In this document: positions 63,567-64,000 of the stretch, in pieces
Layout: the number at the start of each line of letters is the position of its first letter
How positions within the stretch are numbered: position 1 is the stretch's first letter
Origin: Brachyspira suanatina
Lineage (GTDB): Bacteria > Spirochaetota > Brachyspiria > Brachyspirales > Brachyspiraceae
NCBI RefSeq assembly: GCF_001049755.1
Contig: NZ_CVLB01000001.1
Location: forward strand, 248,001 to 312,000
Reading direction: 5' to 3'
DNA length: 64,000 nucleotides
Notes under the pieces: generated by a model
Databases searched by the model: none
What the model was told of the DNA's origin: nothing
What the model saw: only the letters and a program-made list of their open reading frames with translations
Made by a program: the position numbers and the translations under genes

Positions 63567-64000
63567 TTATTTTTCTAAATATGCATAATCAAATCTATAT
63601 TTAGCTAAAGGATCAAGTTTATAATCTTTAAGTTGTTTTGAAACCATTAAAGCATTTGCTCTGTAATGTATAGGTATTATAGGCATATCATACATAAGTA
63701 TTTTTTCAGCATCATGAAGAACTTTCATTCTTTCTTGAGGATTAACTATTTGCTTTGAACCTTCTACAAGTTTATCATATTCAGGATTATTGTATCCAGG
63801 ATTACTAGGGGCATAACTTAAATATAATTCAAGCATAGTCATAGGATCATTGTAATCACCAGTCCAACCGCTAAGCACCATTTGATAGCTTAAATCTCTG
63901 AAGCTCTGAAGTATAACAGCCCATTCTCTAGGTACTATAACAGCATCAACACCAATGTTTTTCCACATTTGCTGTATAGCTTCAACCATAACAACGTTTC
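63567..64000 (-). CDS. Peptide ABC transporter substrate-binding protein (OppA-like), N-terminus outside the window
   Basis: Only the C-terminal ~143 residues are present; the frame stays open to the right edge, so the ATG at 63989 is internal. MWKNIGVDAVIVPREWAVIL, SGWTGDYNDPMTMLELYL, NNPEYDKLVEGSKQIVNPQE and ILMYDMPIIPIHYRANALM are signatures of family 5 extracellular solute-binding proteins for oligopeptides. The remainder, with the expected lipoprotein signal, lies upstream. Ends 22 bases from a strong terminator. Confidence 0.92.
   Translation of the reverse strand, partial: NVVMVEAIQQMWKNIGVDAVIVPREWAVILQSFRDLSYQMVLSGWTGDYNDPMTMLELYLSYAPSNPGYNNPEYDKLVEGSKQIVNPQERMKVLHDAEKILMYDMPIIPIHYRANALMVSKQLKDYKLDPLAKYRFDYAYLEK

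Overview
The window is a 64 kb piece of a very AT-rich bacterial chromosome. Low G+C, strongly A/T-biased codon use, the mix of spirochaete-type genes (CBS-less IMP dehydrogenase, many ankyrin and lipoprotein genes, methyl-accepting chemotaxis protein, CheB) and the GC-rich intergenic repeats point to the spirochaete genus Brachyspira. This is inference from gene content and composition; the species cannot be fixed. No rRNA, CRISPR array, prophage or insertion-sequence transposase is visible. There is one tRNA gene, tRNA-Gly(GCC). Both window edges cut a gene: an ankyrin protein on the left and a peptide-binding protein on the right.

Layout. 1-12.4 kb: ankyrin protein, hslVU protease, bacteriohemerythrin, lnt with an unusual C-terminal tail, cheB with a substituted phosphoacceptor, two small lipoproteins, ispE, a probable outer-membrane barrel, an unknown protein with a Cys/His N-terminus, and manC on the other strand. 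12.6-18.3 kb: a HTH-receiver regulator, then leftward operons rplM-rpsI-dksA-priA and (zinc-ribbon membrane protein)-panC-like-(Ile/Lys-rich small protein), both with clear -35/-10 promoters. 18.4-24.1 kb: a leftward tetR-tolC-RND efflux operon with a near-perfect palindrome just downstream of its promoter and no membrane-fusion gene. 24.3-31.1 kb: a STAS antagonist, then atpB-E-F-H-H'-A-(glycosyltransferase)-G. This F-type ATP synthase cluster carries two delta-subunit genes, has a glycosyltransferase between alpha and gamma, and ends without beta and epsilon.

31.1-35.5 kb is the main accessory region: three tandem ankyrin lipoprotein paralogues with duplicated promoters, interspersed 55-bp palindromic repeats, and diverged direct repeats carrying GC-rich hairpins on both sides. 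35.5-43 kb: radical SAM protein, RtcB ligase, PTS EIICBA transporter, chemoreceptor and GNAT acetyltransferase. 43-52 kb: a candidate small RNA, DUF486 protein, SurA/PpiD-like chaperone, guaB, a degenerate HD-GYP protein, a sod-rbr oxidative-stress operon, and holB with a periplasmic protein. 52-57 kb: one 1556-residue tail-anchored coiled-coil protein made of 13 repeats. 57-64 kb: rnhB, a HAD phosphatase, tRNA-Gly, tig-clpP-clpX, efp with an atypical tip loop, a membrane protein and the partial peptide-binding protein.

A dispersed intergenic element recurs at 35.1-35.5, 42.9-43.2 and 63.2-63.5 kb. It has CCCGCCC/CCCACCC boxes on the left, a CGCACGGTGA or CGTGCG core, and GGGTGGG boxes on the right. 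The boxes sit at a constant spacing of about 76-79 nt although the sequence between them is not conserved. Together with the ankyrin locus and the altered ATP synthase cluster, it is the most likely source of undescribed biology here.
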